Shown here piece by piece: positions 1-8,278 of a DNA stretch of 64,000 nucleotides (within the stretch, counting starts at the first letter, position 1; each line of letters starts with the position of its first letter). Both the position numbers and the translations under genes were made by a program. This DNA is from Pseudazoarcus sp963975885 (GTDB lineage: Bacteria > Pseudomonadota > Gammaproteobacteria > Burkholderiales > Rhodocyclaceae): assembly GCA_963975885.1 (NCBI GenBank), contig CAXBIS010000005.1, positions 62,001 to 126,000 of the forward strand, written 5' to 3'. Below the pieces are notes generated by a model that saw nothing but the letters and a program-made list of their open reading frames with translations, ran no database searches and had not been told where the DNA came from.

Positions 1-1
1 G

Positions 2-1831
2 GAGGCGCCGCTGTCGGTATTGCTCACGCCGGGACCGTACAACGAAACCTACTTCGAACACGCCTTTCTCGCGCGCTACCTGGGCTTCCCGCTGGTCGAG
101 GGTCAGGACCTGACGGTGCGCGACGACACCGTGTATCTGAAGACGCTGCGCGGCCTGCGTCGCGTGCACGTGATCCTGCGCCGGCTCGACGACGACTTCT
201 GCGATCCGCTGGAACTGCGTGCCGATTCCTCGCTGGGCGTGCCCGGACTGCTCGAGGCGGTGCGCGCCGGGCGCGTGCTGGTGGCCAATGCGCTGGGCAG
301 CGGCGTACTCGAGAGTGCCGCGCTGTTCGGCTTTCTGCCAGCCGTATCGGAACGTCTTCTGGGCGAGAAGCTGGCCATCCCGTCGGTAGCAAGCTGGTGG
401 TGTGGCGAGGCTCCGGCGCTCGAACACGCGCTCGCGCATCTGGACGATCTGGTGATCAAGCCGGCTTTCGCCAGCATGCGGCGCGAGCCGGTTTTCGGCC
501 ACGCGCTGGCGGGCAGCGAACGCTCGGAACTGGTCGACAGCATCCGCGCCCAGCCGCATGCCTATGTCGCCCAGGAATGGGTGCGCATGTCGCAGGCGCC
601 GGTATGGCGCACCGAAGGCGGTGGCCACCTCGAGTCACGCTCGGTGGGTCTGCGCATGTTCGCCGCGGCCACCCCGGAAGGCTACGTGGTGATGCCCGGC
701 GCGCTCACGCGCGTGGCGCCGGGCGGCGACGTCGAGGTCATCTCGATGCAGCGCGGCGGCCTGTCCAAGGACACCTGGATCCGCACCGACGGGCCGGTGG
801 CGCGCACCACCCTGCTCAAGAAGCGCCTGGGCACCATGGATCTGATGGTCTCGGCCACCGACGTGCCTTCGCGCGTGGGCGAGAACCTGTTCTGGATGGG
901 ACGTCACTCCGAGCGCTGCGAAGCCTCGGCGCGCGTGCTGCGCGCGGCACTGCGCCGCGTCGCGGCCGACGGCAGCGACGAGGTCGACGATGAACTCGCC
1001 GGCCTGCTGCTCGCCGCCGCGCGCATCGGCGTGCTTGGCGACGAAACCGGCGACGAGGACAGCCAGGCCGCGCTCGAACGGCGCCTGCTCGCCGCGGTGT
1101 CGGACTTCGGCCGCGCCGGCTCGATCGCCGCCAACCTGCGCGCGCTCGCGCTCAACGCCAATCACGTGCGCGAACGCCTGTCCTCGGACAACTGGCACGT
1201 ACTCAACCGCCTGGAGGTCGCGCTCTCTCCCCCGCCGCAGGCGCTAGACGAGGCGCTCGGTGCGCTCGATCGCGTGATGCTCGACTGCATCTCGCTGGCC
1301 GGCTTCGCGATGGACGACATGACCCGCGACGAGGGCTGGCGCTTCCTGATCCTGGGTCGGCGCATCGAGCGGCTGGCGGCCATGGCGGCGCTGATCCAGG
1401 TGGTGTTGCACGCACCCGCCGACGATGGGGAGCGCATGCTCGAATGGCTGCTCGAGGCGGCCAACTCCATCGTCACCTACCGTGCGCGCTACCGGCGCGC
1501 ACCGGAACTGTTGCCGGTGGTGCATCTGCTGGTTTTCGACACGTCCAACCCGCACTCGGTCGCCTTCCAGGTGGGCGCGCTGGCGCGAGAGTTCGAACTC
1601 ACCGCGCGCGAGCTCAATCACCCCATGCCGCCGCAGGTGGCGGTGCTGGAACGACGCCTGGCGCGCTTCGACCTGACCGCCTTCGAGGCCGAGGACTGCG
1701 TCGCGGCGAGTGCGCGCCTGGCCTCGCTGCTGGCCGACGCGCAACTGACCGCGCAGAGCCTTTCCGACGAGGTGCACCAGCGCTTCTTCATCCACACCGT
1801 GCGGGAATCCAGGCTCAGGAGCGTGGCGTGA
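2..1831 (+). CDS. Circularly permuted ATP-grasp / alpha-E fusion protein (5' partial)
   Basis: The reading frame is already open at base 2, so the start and the first part of the ATP-grasp domain lie outside the window. The visible 609 residues hold the C-terminal half of a circularly permuted ATP-grasp domain (DUF404/407 family; hallmark stretches LLTPGPYNETYFEHA and ILRRLDDDFCDP), then from about residue 285 an alpha-E (DUF403) helical domain beginning near SRVGENLFWMGRHSER. Such fusions normally sit next to a transglutaminase-like gene, as here, and are thought to act in peptide-bond formation or modification; the substrate is unknown. The stop overlaps the next GTG start, so the two are translationally coupled. 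Confidence 0.9.
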   Translation, partial: EAPLSVLLTPGPYNETYFEHAFLARYLGFPLVEGQDLTVRDDTVYLKTLRGLRRVHVILRRLDDDFCDPLELRADSSLGVPGLLEAVRAGRVLVANALGSGVLESAALFGFLPAVSERLLGEKLAIPSVASWWCGEAPALEHALAHLDDLVIKPAFASMRREPVFGHALAGSERSELVDSIRAQPHAYVAQEWVRMSQAPVWRTEGGGHLESRSVGLRMFAAATPEGYVVMPGALTRVAPGGDVEVISMQRGGLSKDTWIRTDGPVARTTLLKKRLGTMDLMVSATDVPSRVGENLFWMGRHSERCEASARVLRAALRRVAADGSDEVDDELAGLLLAAARIGVLGDETGDEDSQAALERRLLAAVSDFGRAGSIAANLRALALNANHVRERLSSDNWHVLNRLEVALSPPPQALDEALGALDRVMLDCISLAGFAMDDMTRDEGWRFLILGRRIERLAAMAALIQVVLHAPADDGERMLEWLLEAANSIVTYRARYRRAPELLPVVHLLVFDTSNPHSVAFQVGALAREFELTARELNHPMPPQVAVLERRLARFDLTAFEAEDCVAASARLASLLADAQLTAQSLSDEVHQRFFIHTVRESRLRSVA

Positions 1832-2793
1832 ACGGCCAGACGCTGCGCTATCACGTGCGCCACGAAACGCTCTACCGCTACGAGCATCCGGTGCGCGAGT
1901 CTCACCAGTTGCTGCGCCTGTTTCCACGCGCCCTGCCCTGGCAGCGCTGCGTCGCCCAGCATCTTGGGGTGAGCCCGGAGCCGGACCGCACACGCAGCTT
2001 CACCGACGCCTTCGGCAACGGTGTGCGCGCACTGCATTTCGAGCACACTCACGAGCGCCTCGAAGTGCGCAGCGAATGCTGGATCGAACTGGATTCACGC
2101 ATCATGCCGCTGCTCGACAACAGTCCCGCCTGGGAGAGCGTACGCGATGCAATGCGCTATCGCGCCGGGCGGCAGCTTGATGGCGCCATGCTCGAAGCCG
2201 TCGCATTCCAGTTCGAATCGACCGAGGTCCGCATCAAGCGGGCCTTCGCCGACTATGCCACCGAGTGCTTCACGCCCGGCCGTCCGGTGCTGTCCGCGAC
2301 CGACGCGTTGATGCGGCGCATCCACGAGGAATTCACCTTTGACCCCGAGGCCACCGACGTGTCCACGCCGGTCATCGAGGTGTTCGAAAAGCGCCGCGGC
2401 GTGTGCCAGGATTTCGCGCACTTCATGATCGCCTGCCTGCGCTCGATCGGACTGGCCGCACGCTACGTCAGCGGCTATCTGCTGACCCGCCCCCCGTCGG
2501 GTCGTCCGCGACTCGTGGGTGCCGACGCCACCCACGCCTGGGTGTCGATGTTCGTGCCCGGCGCGGGCTGGTTCGACTTCGACCCGACCAATGCCCTGTG
2601 GGCCGACCAGGAACACGTCACGATCGGCTGGGGACGGGACTTCGCCGACATCTCGCCGATGCGCGGCGTGTTGCTGGGCGGTGGCGGACACGCACCGGAG
2701 ATCGCGGTGACCGTCGTGCCGGAAGACGAATTCGCAGGCCTGTACACCGACGCGGCCCTGCCCGGCCTGGACCTGCCGCCGCGCGGCGGCTGA
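1828..2793 (+). CDS. Transglutaminase-like cysteine protease family protein
   Basis: The 321-residue protein has an N-terminal bacterial transglutaminase-associated region (about 1-90) and a transglutaminase core. A catalytic triad is visible: Cys193 in GVCQDFAH, His236 in DATHAWV and Asp252 in WFDFDPTN. The GTG start at 1828 overlaps the previous stop (GTGA), which fixes the start because longer versions of this frame would run antiparallel to nothing recognisable and deep into the preceding gene. The family is usually encoded beside alpha-E and ATP-grasp genes and is presumed to be a peptidase or amidase acting with them. No signal peptide is evident. Confidence 0.92.
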   Translation: MNGQTLRYHVRHETLYRYEHPVRESHQLLRLFPRALPWQRCVAQHLGVSPEPDRTRSFTDAFGNGVRALHFEHTHERLEVRSECWIELDSRIMPLLDNSPAWESVRDAMRYRAGRQLDGAMLEAVAFQFESTEVRIKRAFADYATECFTPGRPVLSATDALMRRIHEEFTFDPEATDVSTPVIEVFEKRRGVCQDFAHFMIACLRSIGLAARYVSGYLLTRPPSGRPRLVGADATHAWVSMFVPGAGWFDFDPTNALWADQEHVTIGWGRDFADISPMRGVLLGGGGHAPEIAVTVVPEDEFAGLYTDAALPGLDLPPRGG

Positions 2794-2875
2794 GCCCGGT
2801 ACACTTTGCCCCCCGCCAGGGAACGCTCGCGCGTCGAGCCTGTCCCGATATGCGCCATCTCATCCGGAGACTTTC

Positions 2876-3709
2876 ATGACGGCTTCTCGCCGCCCGCCTG
2901 CGTTCACCCGCCTGTTCACGCCGCTCGCGCTGATCATCACCCTTTTCGCCTGTCTTCCGGCGATCGCCTATGAGACGAAGCCTTTCGAGGACCACGACCC
3001 CAAGCTCGACGTCGACTTCACGCCCACGCCGATGGATGCGGTGCGTCGCATGCTCGACATGGCCGGCGTCGGGGCGGACGACTACGTCGTGGATCTGGGC
3101 TCCGGGGACGGACGCATCCTGCTCACCGCCGCCACCGAATACGGCGTCGAGCGCGCCCTCGGGGTGGAGATCGACCCGTGGCTGGTCGATTTCGCCACCG
3201 ACAAGGCCGCGGCAGCGGGCGTGGCGCAGCGCGTGCGCTTCGTGCAAGGCGACCTGTTCGAGACGGACTTCTTCGATGCCGACGTGTTGACGATGTATCT
3301 TCTGCCGGAGTTGAACCTGCGCCTGCGTCCGTTCATCCTGTCGCAGATGAAGCCGGGTTCACGCGTCGTCTCGCACTCGTTCGACATGGGCGACTGGCCC
3401 CCCGACGCAAAGGACCACGTGCATCTGCGCGATATCTACCTGTGGATCGTGCCGGCCCGCGTCGGCGGACACTGGCGACTCGAGCGCGACGGGCATGCGC
3501 CGATCGACCTCGCGTTCGAACAGCGCTTCCAGCAGGTCACGGCGAGCGCACGTGAAGACGGCCAGGCGCTCGACACCGGCACGGTCGAACTGAGCGGCGC
3601 CGATATCTCCTTCCACATCGACGGTCGCCGCTACCACGGCCGCGTCGACGCGGACGCCATGCGCCCGGTGGAAGGCTCGGACTGGTCTGCCCGCCGCGTG
3701 CGCAGATGA
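2876..3709 (+). CDS. Exported class I SAM-dependent methyltransferase
   Basis: The 277-residue protein begins with a basic N-terminus and a hydrophobic segment (about 12-31, ending AIA before YET), a plausible signal peptide. A Rossmann methyltransferase core follows: motif I VVDLGSGDGR at about 71-80, acidic ribose-binding site GVEID, and QGDLFETDF then MYLLPELN downstream. This resembles the small protein-lysine methyltransferase group related to FAM173/ATPSc-KMT; that assignment is by motif pattern only. The last 70 residues look like a beta-rich add-on. A SAM enzyme with an export signal is unusual because SAM is cytoplasmic, so the N-terminus may instead be a membrane anchor. Confidence 0.8.
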   Translation: MTASRRPPAFTRLFTPLALIITLFACLPAIAYETKPFEDHDPKLDVDFTPTPMDAVRRMLDMAGVGADDYVVDLGSGDGRILLTAATEYGVERALGVEIDPWLVDFATDKAAAAGVAQRVRFVQGDLFETDFFDADVLTMYLLPELNLRLRPFILSQMKPGSRVVSHSFDMGDWPPDAKDHVHLRDIYLWIVPARVGGHWRLERDGHAPIDLAFEQRFQQVTASAREDGQALDTGTVELSGADISFHIDGRRYHGRVDADAMRPVEGSDWSARRVRR

Positions 3710-3806
3710 TCGCCCCCGACCGTGCAGGATGGATTTTTCATCGCGCGCCCGGTATACAGGACGCATGCGGCCCATGGCCGCCCCACCCGCAGGCGAGGCC
3801 CTCTAA

Positions 3807-4451
3807 ATGAGCGCTCCCGTTGTCGCGCTGACCTCGCAGAAGGGCGGCTCGGGCAAGACCACCATTGCGATGCAACTGGCCGCCGGGCTTGCCCGGCGCG
3901 GCCTGCGTGTGGGCGTGGTCGACCTCGACCCGCAGGAGAGCGCGTCGCGCTGGGCCGAATCCGCCCCGCCCGGCCAGCCCTTCCCGGCCGACGTCGTGCG
4001 CGTCAGCGCAGGCACCAAGCTCGGACGCGTGCTGCGTGCGCTGCGCGATGCCGACGCGGTGCTGCTCGACTGCCCCCCGTCGATCGAACATCCACATACC
4101 CTGGCAGCGCTCGATGTCGCGCGGCTGGCGATCGTGCCCGTCGTGCCCGGCCCCACCGACCTGTGGTCCACACGCGCGATCGAACGCCTGATCCTGCAGC
4201 GCGACCGCCTCGCTGGCTGCCTGTTGCCCAATCGCGTCACGCGCACCGCACTGGCCGCGGAAGTCATCGACGTTTTGCGCGAATTCGAACTGCCACTGCT
4301 TGACGCCACTCTGGGCCAGCGCAGCGCCTACGCGCTGTCGGCCGTGCGCGGCGGCTCGGTGTATTCACTCGGCCGCCAGGCGGTGGCCGCGCAGGAGGAG
4401 GTCGAGCGTCTCGTCTCGGCCGTGCTGACTCGACTCGAGGATCATTCATGA
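3807..4451 (+). CDS. ParA-family (MinD-like) partition ATPase, short form
   Basis: The 214-residue protein has the deviant Walker A motif KGGSGKTT (about 12-19), the ParA-type VVDLDPQESASRW stretch, and DAVLLDCPPS as Walker A'/B region. It lacks the N-terminal DNA-binding extension of plasmid ParA, so it belongs to the small orphan ParA group that positions cargoes such as chemoreceptor clusters, granules or carboxysomes over the nucleoid. It overlaps the next gene by an ATGA and they form a likely two-gene unit. No parS-like repeats were seen nearby. The cargo cannot be named from sequence. Confidence 0.88.
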   Translation: MSAPVVALTSQKGGSGKTTIAMQLAAGLARRGLRVGVVDLDPQESASRWAESAPPGQPFPADVVRVSAGTKLGRVLRALRDADAVLLDCPPSIEHPHTLAALDVARLAIVPVVPGPTDLWSTRAIERLILQRDRLAGCLLPNRVTRTALAAEVIDVLREFELPLLDATLGQRSAYALSAVRGGSVYSLGRQAVAAQEEVERLVSAVLTRLEDHS

Positions 4452-5119
4452 CCACCCGCAAGAGCAACCGCAGCGCACTGCGCGCAAGCGTCGCCCAGGA
4501 AGACGCCGCACTGGCCGAACGCCTGCCCGCCACCACCACGCGCAAGCCGGCCACCCGTCGCACGGCCGCCGCCAAGATATCGCCGGGCGCGGGCAGCGCC
4601 GCACCGCGAGCCGCAACCGCGAAGACGGGTCCTGCGACCGCTGGCGCGAAAGCGGGCACTCCCGCCAAAGCCCCCGCCCGGACGCCGCGCACGAACGCAC
4701 CGGCAGCAAAGCCGGCGGCGACCAAGCCCGCAGCCACCAAGCCGCCAGCGAACCCCCCGCGCGCGAAGGCATCGACCCGCACCGCGCCGGCACGCAGCCG
4801 ACCCACCTCGGGCGCGCGCAGCACGAGCGCCCCGACGGTTTCGGCCGCGCCCGAAGCAACGCCGGCAAAGGTCGCAACCGTCAAGCCGGGCAAGGTCGTG
4901 CGCGATTCGTTCTCGATCCCGTCGGCCGAGCACAAGCACATCAAGGCGCTGCGCCAGGCGCTCGAGAAGGCCGGCCGCAAGACCAGCAAGTCGGAAGTGC
5001 TGCGCGCGGGCATCGCCCTGCTCACCGAGCGCAGCGCGGCGGAGATCGCCGCCGTGCTCGACGGTCTGCCCAAGGTCGTCAGGGGCGGCAGCAAGAAGAA
5101 AAAGAAGAAGAAGGGGTGA
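4448..5119 (+). CDS. Lys/Ala/Pro-rich protein with ribbon-helix-helix-like C-terminus, ParA partner
   Basis: A 223-residue, very basic protein. Residues about 1-150 are low-complexity, rich in Ala, Pro, Lys and Thr with repeated KPAATKP-like motifs, resembling histone H1/AlgP tails. Residues about 155-210 contain a short ordered region (VRDSFSIP, then helices around KTSKSEVLRAGIALL) typical of a ribbon-helix-helix-like fold. The protein ends in a run of lysines. Overlap with the ParA gene (ATGA) suggests it is the ATPase's partner or adaptor, bridging ATPase, DNA or cargo. The partner role is inference from gene order. Confidence 0.78.
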   Translation: MTTRKSNRSALRASVAQEDAALAERLPATTTRKPATRRTAAAKISPGAGSAAPRAATAKTGPATAGAKAGTPAKAPARTPRTNAPAAKPAATKPAATKPPANPPRAKASTRTAPARSRPTSGARSTSAPTVSAAPEATPAKVATVKPGKVVRDSFSIPSAEHKHIKALRQALEKAGRKTSKSEVLRAGIALLTERSAAEIAAVLDGLPKVVRGGSKKKKKKKG

Positions 5120-5158
5120 TCGCTGCGGGCGCGCAGCCCCATTCCACGACTGAGGGGG

Positions 5159-5989
5159 TCAGCGCTCGCGGGCACGTACGTACAGCACCTTCGAATCGGC
5201 ACCGGGCACGGCGCGTTCCTCGCACTCGAAGATGTCGGTGCGCGCGCGCACCAGATCGCTCAGCTTCTTGAAACCGTACAGGCGCGAGTCGAAATCCGGC
5301 TGCAGCTTGTTCAGATAGCTGCCGAAGGCGCCCAGCCCGGCCCAGCCGGAGTCGTCACCCGCCTTGTCGAGCGCCTCGAGCACGAAGGCGCGCGGAAAGT
5401 CCTGCTCGGTCGGCTCTTCGGCAGCAGCCGGCTTCGGTGGCGCCTTGGCAGGCTTCTTGGCGTTCTTCGCTCCCTTGGCCGCGGGCGCCGAGGCCGGCTC
5501 GGCCACCTTTTGCGCCACCGGGCGCAGCACCTCGGTGAACAGAAAACGGTGGCAGGCATTGCGGAAGGCGTCGGGCGTCTTCTTTTCGCCAAAGCCGAAT
5601 ACCATCAGCCCCTCTTCACGGATGCGCAACGCAAGCCCGGTGAAATCGCTGTCGGACGACACCAGGCAGAAACCGTCGAAGCGCCGCGTGTACAGCAAGT
5701 CCATGGCATCGATGATGAGCGTGCTGTCGGTGGCGTTCTTGCCGGTGGTGTAGGCGAACTGCTGCACCGGCTTGATCGCGTGACGGTTGAGCACCTTCTT
5801 CCACTGCGCGCTGCCGGGCGAGGTGAAATCACCATAGATGCGTTTGACGGTGGCCTCGCCGAAGCGCGCAATCTCGGCCAGCAGACCCTCGATGACCGCC
5901 GCCTGGGCGTTGTCGGCATCAATCAGGACCGCCAGCCGCAGGGCCGAATCGTCGGGTTCGAACTTGGTGTCGCGCTTGCCGTTGGCCAT
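5159..5989 (-). CDS. NYN domain / OST-HTH (LOTUS) domain protein
   Basis: The 276-residue protein has an N-terminal NYN domain of the LabA/PIN-like fold (about 15-150) with the conserved acidic stretches AVLIDADNAQ, LIIDAMD and VSSDSDFTGLALRIREEG. A Lys/Ala/Pro-rich linker (about 155-190) leads to a C-terminal OST-HTH/LOTUS domain (about 195-275). NYN proteins are predicted metal-dependent RNases and LOTUS domains bind RNA, so a role in RNA processing or decay is likely. It converges with the ParA operon. Confidence 0.88.
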   Translation of the reverse strand: MANGKRDTKFEPDDSALRLAVLIDADNAQAAVIEGLLAEIARFGEATVKRIYGDFTSPGSAQWKKVLNRHAIKPVQQFAYTTGKNATDSTLIIDAMDLLYTRRFDGFCLVSSDSDFTGLALRIREEGLMVFGFGEKKTPDAFRNACHRFLFTEVLRPVAQKVAEPASAPAAKGAKNAKKPAKAPPKPAAAEEPTEQDFPRAFVLEALDKAGDDSGWAGLGAFGSYLNKLQPDFDSRLYGFKKLSDLVRARTDIFECEERAVPGADSKVLYVRARER

Positions 5990-5999
5990 GGCGGCCTCC

Positions 6000-6287
6000 T
6001 CAGGTGGTGTAGGCGATCAGGGTACCGTCGGAGGCTTCGGTCCGCAGCGCGATCAGCGCCTGATAGGCAGCCGAATCATGCCAGGCATGCAGCGACTGGC
6101 GATCAGGAAAGCGGATCACGACCGTGTCGGTGTGCGGGTGACTGCCCGCCAGAACCGCATCGACCGTGCCGCGAAACACCACCTCGCCACCGTGCAGCGC
6201 GAGCGTGGCGGGCACGCGCGACTTGTACTCGGCCCATTTTTCCGGGTCCTTGATGGTGATGTGGCCGATCAGGTAGGCATCGTTCAT
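6000..6287 (-). CDS. DUF1330 family protein
   Basis: A 95-residue protein with the DUF1330 dimeric alpha-beta barrel pattern: an N-terminal YLIGHITIKDPEKWAEYKSRVP segment, a central GGEVVFRG strand, and the conserved VVIRFPDRQSLHAWHDSAAYQ region. Members are related in fold to EthD and antibiotic-biosynthesis monooxygenases, but no reaction is established. It lies 12 bases downstream of the GNAT gene on the same strand and is probably co-transcribed with it. Confidence 0.88.
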   Translation of the reverse strand: MNDAYLIGHITIKDPEKWAEYKSRVPATLALHGGEVVFRGTVDAVLAGSHPHTDTVVIRFPDRQSLHAWHDSAAYQALIALRTEASDGTLIAYTT

Positions 6288-6299
6288 CGTGCGCTCCGT

Positions 6300-7148
6300 T
6301 CAACCGATTTCGAAGGAAGTCATGCCGTAGATGCGCTCCAACGGCAGCGTCGGTGCAGGCCCGGCGTACATGCGCGCGGTCTCGAACTGCGGCTGCATGG
6401 CGTGGCGCTCGACGAGCGCGCGCGCCTCGGCGTTGGGTTCGGGAATGTCGAGGAACACCGGCTCGCCGGGCTCAACGCACGAGACCAGCGCCGAAAACAG
6501 CAGTTCGGCGACGTCGGGCCGGTCGGCGTACAGTGGTGCAAGCTTGTAGCCGTTGCGGCAGGCGCGGACGACCCCATAACCGACGAGGCACCCTTCCTCC
6601 ACGCAGCCGAGCGCGAGCGAATCGGACTGCGCCAGCCAGGCCAGCAGAAAGTCCGTGCGCTCCGCCGGGAAGAACGGCCGCTCGAACTCGGTCAGCTCAT
6701 CCAGCGTGAGCGAAACCAGCGGTACGATGCGCGCATCCTCGACCCGCTCGCCGCCACCTCGACCTTCGTAGCGTACGTTGCGCCAGGCCAGCTCGAAACC
6801 GGACTTGCGGTAGTTGTCCTGCTGCGCCGGCACACCGTCGAGCCCTACCGTGCAGCCGGCCAGACGCTGCATGCCGGCGCGCCACAGCGCGCTGCCGTAG
6901 CCTCGCCCGCGATGCTCCGGATGCACGATGTAGAAGCCGAGAAAGCCGAAGCGCTCGTCGTAACGCACCACCGAGATCGTCGCCACCGGCTCGTCACCGA
7001 CGCGCCCGATGAGAAAACCCTCGGGGTCGGCTGCGTAGTAGCTGTCGCGATCGTGCAGACCCGGATTCCAGCCCTCGGCCGCTGCCCAGTCGATGGCGAT
7101 GTCGAGTTCGTTGCGCGACATCGTCGAGATGTGCAAGTCCTGCGTCAT
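6300..7148 (-). CDS. GNAT family N-acetyltransferase (two-domain, YitH-like)
   Basis: The 282-residue protein has an N-terminal GNAT domain with the acetyl-CoA loop RGRGYGSALW preceded by GFYIVHPEH. A second C-terminal module (about 150-280) with GVVRACRNGYKLAPLYAD resembles the acetyltransferase 18/YitH domain. I chose the ATG at 7148, nine codons inside the longest frame, because a GGAGCGGA ribosome-binding site lies just upstream. The acceptor substrate cannot be told. DUF1330 follows directly. Confidence 0.85.
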   Translation of the reverse strand: MTQDLHISTMSRNELDIAIDWAAAEGWNPGLHDRDSYYAADPEGFLIGRVGDEPVATISVVRYDERFGFLGFYIVHPEHRGRGYGSALWRAGMQRLAGCTVGLDGVPAQQDNYRKSGFELAWRNVRYEGRGGGERVEDARIVPLVSLTLDELTEFERPFFPAERTDFLLAWLAQSDSLALGCVEEGCLVGYGVVRACRNGYKLAPLYADRPDVAELLFSALVSCVEPGEPVFLDIPEPNAEARALVERHAMQPQFETARMYAGPAPTLPLERIYGMTSFEIG

Positions 7149-7218
7149 GTCCGCTCCGTCGATCCGCGGGACCATCCCCGCAGGACCGACGATAGCGGAT
7201 TTCGGGCCGCGATGCCGC

Positions 7219-8172
7219 TCAGGCCGCCAGCACAGGGCTGTCCAGCTGGCGTGCGATCGCGTCGATGTGACGATGATCGGTGCCGCAGCAGCCGCCGAGC
7301 ACGGTCAGGCCGGGAAGGCGCCGGCGCAGATCGGCGTATTGCCGGCCCAGCTCTTCCGGATCGCCGGTATCGAGTTCGGTACTGTCGTCCAGTTCGGCAT
7401 GGCTGCAGCGCGAGGCGTTGGCGCGCACGCCGCGCAGACGCGCGGCCAGTAGCGGATCGCCGTCGAGCACATGGGCGAAATGCTCGGGGTGCGCGCAATT
7501 GATCATGTAGTAGACGGCGTATCCGTTTGTGGCTTCGTCGCAGCGACGGATCGCATCGGCCAGGCCCTCGCCGGACGGCAGAAGTGCGTCGGTCTCGACG
7601 GTGAAGGAGATCGCCACCGGCATTGCGTGGTCGCGCGCCGCCTCGACGATACCGATGGCCTCGTCCACGTAGTTGAGCGTATACGCCGAGACCAGATCGG
7701 CGCTGGTCGCGGCGAAGGTGCCGATCTGCACCGCGTGATAGTCACGCGCCTGGGCAGCGCTCATGCGCAGGTCGGCGACGTAGCCGTCGCCGCGCGGGCC
7801 CAGCTGGGCGCTGACGACGATCGGGGTGGTGGCGCTGGCATGGGTCTGGCGAATCGACTCGAGCAGTTCGACCGCGCGCCGGTTGAGCCCGGCCAGTTCC
7901 TCCGCGTCGCAGCCCAGGCTCCAGCCCCAGTCGGGGCTGGCGCGCCAGGTGGCGGTGTCGAGCAAGATGCCGACGCGATGCGCTCGCGCGAGCTCGATGT
8001 AGCGCAGATAATAGCGGCGCAGGATGTCGCAGCCGGCTTCGTCGCGCAGCATGACGACGGTGGCGAAATGGGGCAGGTGCAGACCTTCGTGGAAGATCAT
8101 GGTCGTTTCCAGTCCACCGTCGGTGATGAAGGTGTCGTACAGTTGCGGCAAGTCGTTGCGATAGCGGCTCAT
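7219..8172 (-). CDS. Homocysteine S-methyltransferase family protein
   Basis: The 317-residue TIM-barrel protein carries the family's N-terminal FITDGGLETTMIF signature and three zinc-ligand cysteines: one in INCAHP and a pair in GGCCGTD. The family transfers a methyl group from S-methylmethionine or betaine to homocysteine, but several members have other thiol acceptors. Start at 8172 is supported by an upstream GGAGA; a longer frame would run over the divergent promoter. It is transcribed divergently from the GlxA-type regulator, which may control it. Confidence 0.9.
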   Translation of the reverse strand: MSRYRNDLPQLYDTFITDGGLETTMIFHEGLHLPHFATVVMLRDEAGCDILRRYYLRYIELARAHRVGILLDTATWRASPDWGWSLGCDAEELAGLNRRAVELLESIRQTHASATTPIVVSAQLGPRGDGYVADLRMSAAQARDYHAVQIGTFAATSADLVSAYTLNYVDEAIGIVEAARDHAMPVAISFTVETDALLPSGEGLADAIRRCDEATNGYAVYYMINCAHPEHFAHVLDGDPLLAARLRGVRANASRCSHAELDDSTELDTGDPEELGRQYADLRRRLPGLTVLGGCCGTDHRHIDAIARQLDSPVLAA

Positions 8173-8278
8173 CTTCGTCGTTCTCCATGATCGCCCCTTG
8201 CGGGGCATGACGAAGAGGTTAGGCGCGTCGAGGCGGCACGTTGAGGGCCATTTCCGCAAGGAAGTGGACGAATCGGCC
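8173..8278. promoter_or_regulatory. Divergent promoter region, methyltransferase / GlxA-type regulator
   Basis: About 106 bases separate the two divergent starts and must hold both promoters. I see no clear operator palindrome. The arrangement of an AraC-type regulator beside its divergent target is common, so the regulator may control the methyltransferase. Confidence 0.4.

Noticed and set aside
5094..5116. AAG-rich run that could be a sequence error or repeat expansion
   Set aside because: It keeps frame and codes for a terminal lysine run, in keeping with the basic nature of the protein.
5838..7502. Long plus-strand open frame of about 550 codons
   Set aside because: It runs antisense through four minus-strand genes with clear families (NYN, DUF1330, GNAT, methyltransferase); it is a by-product of high GC.
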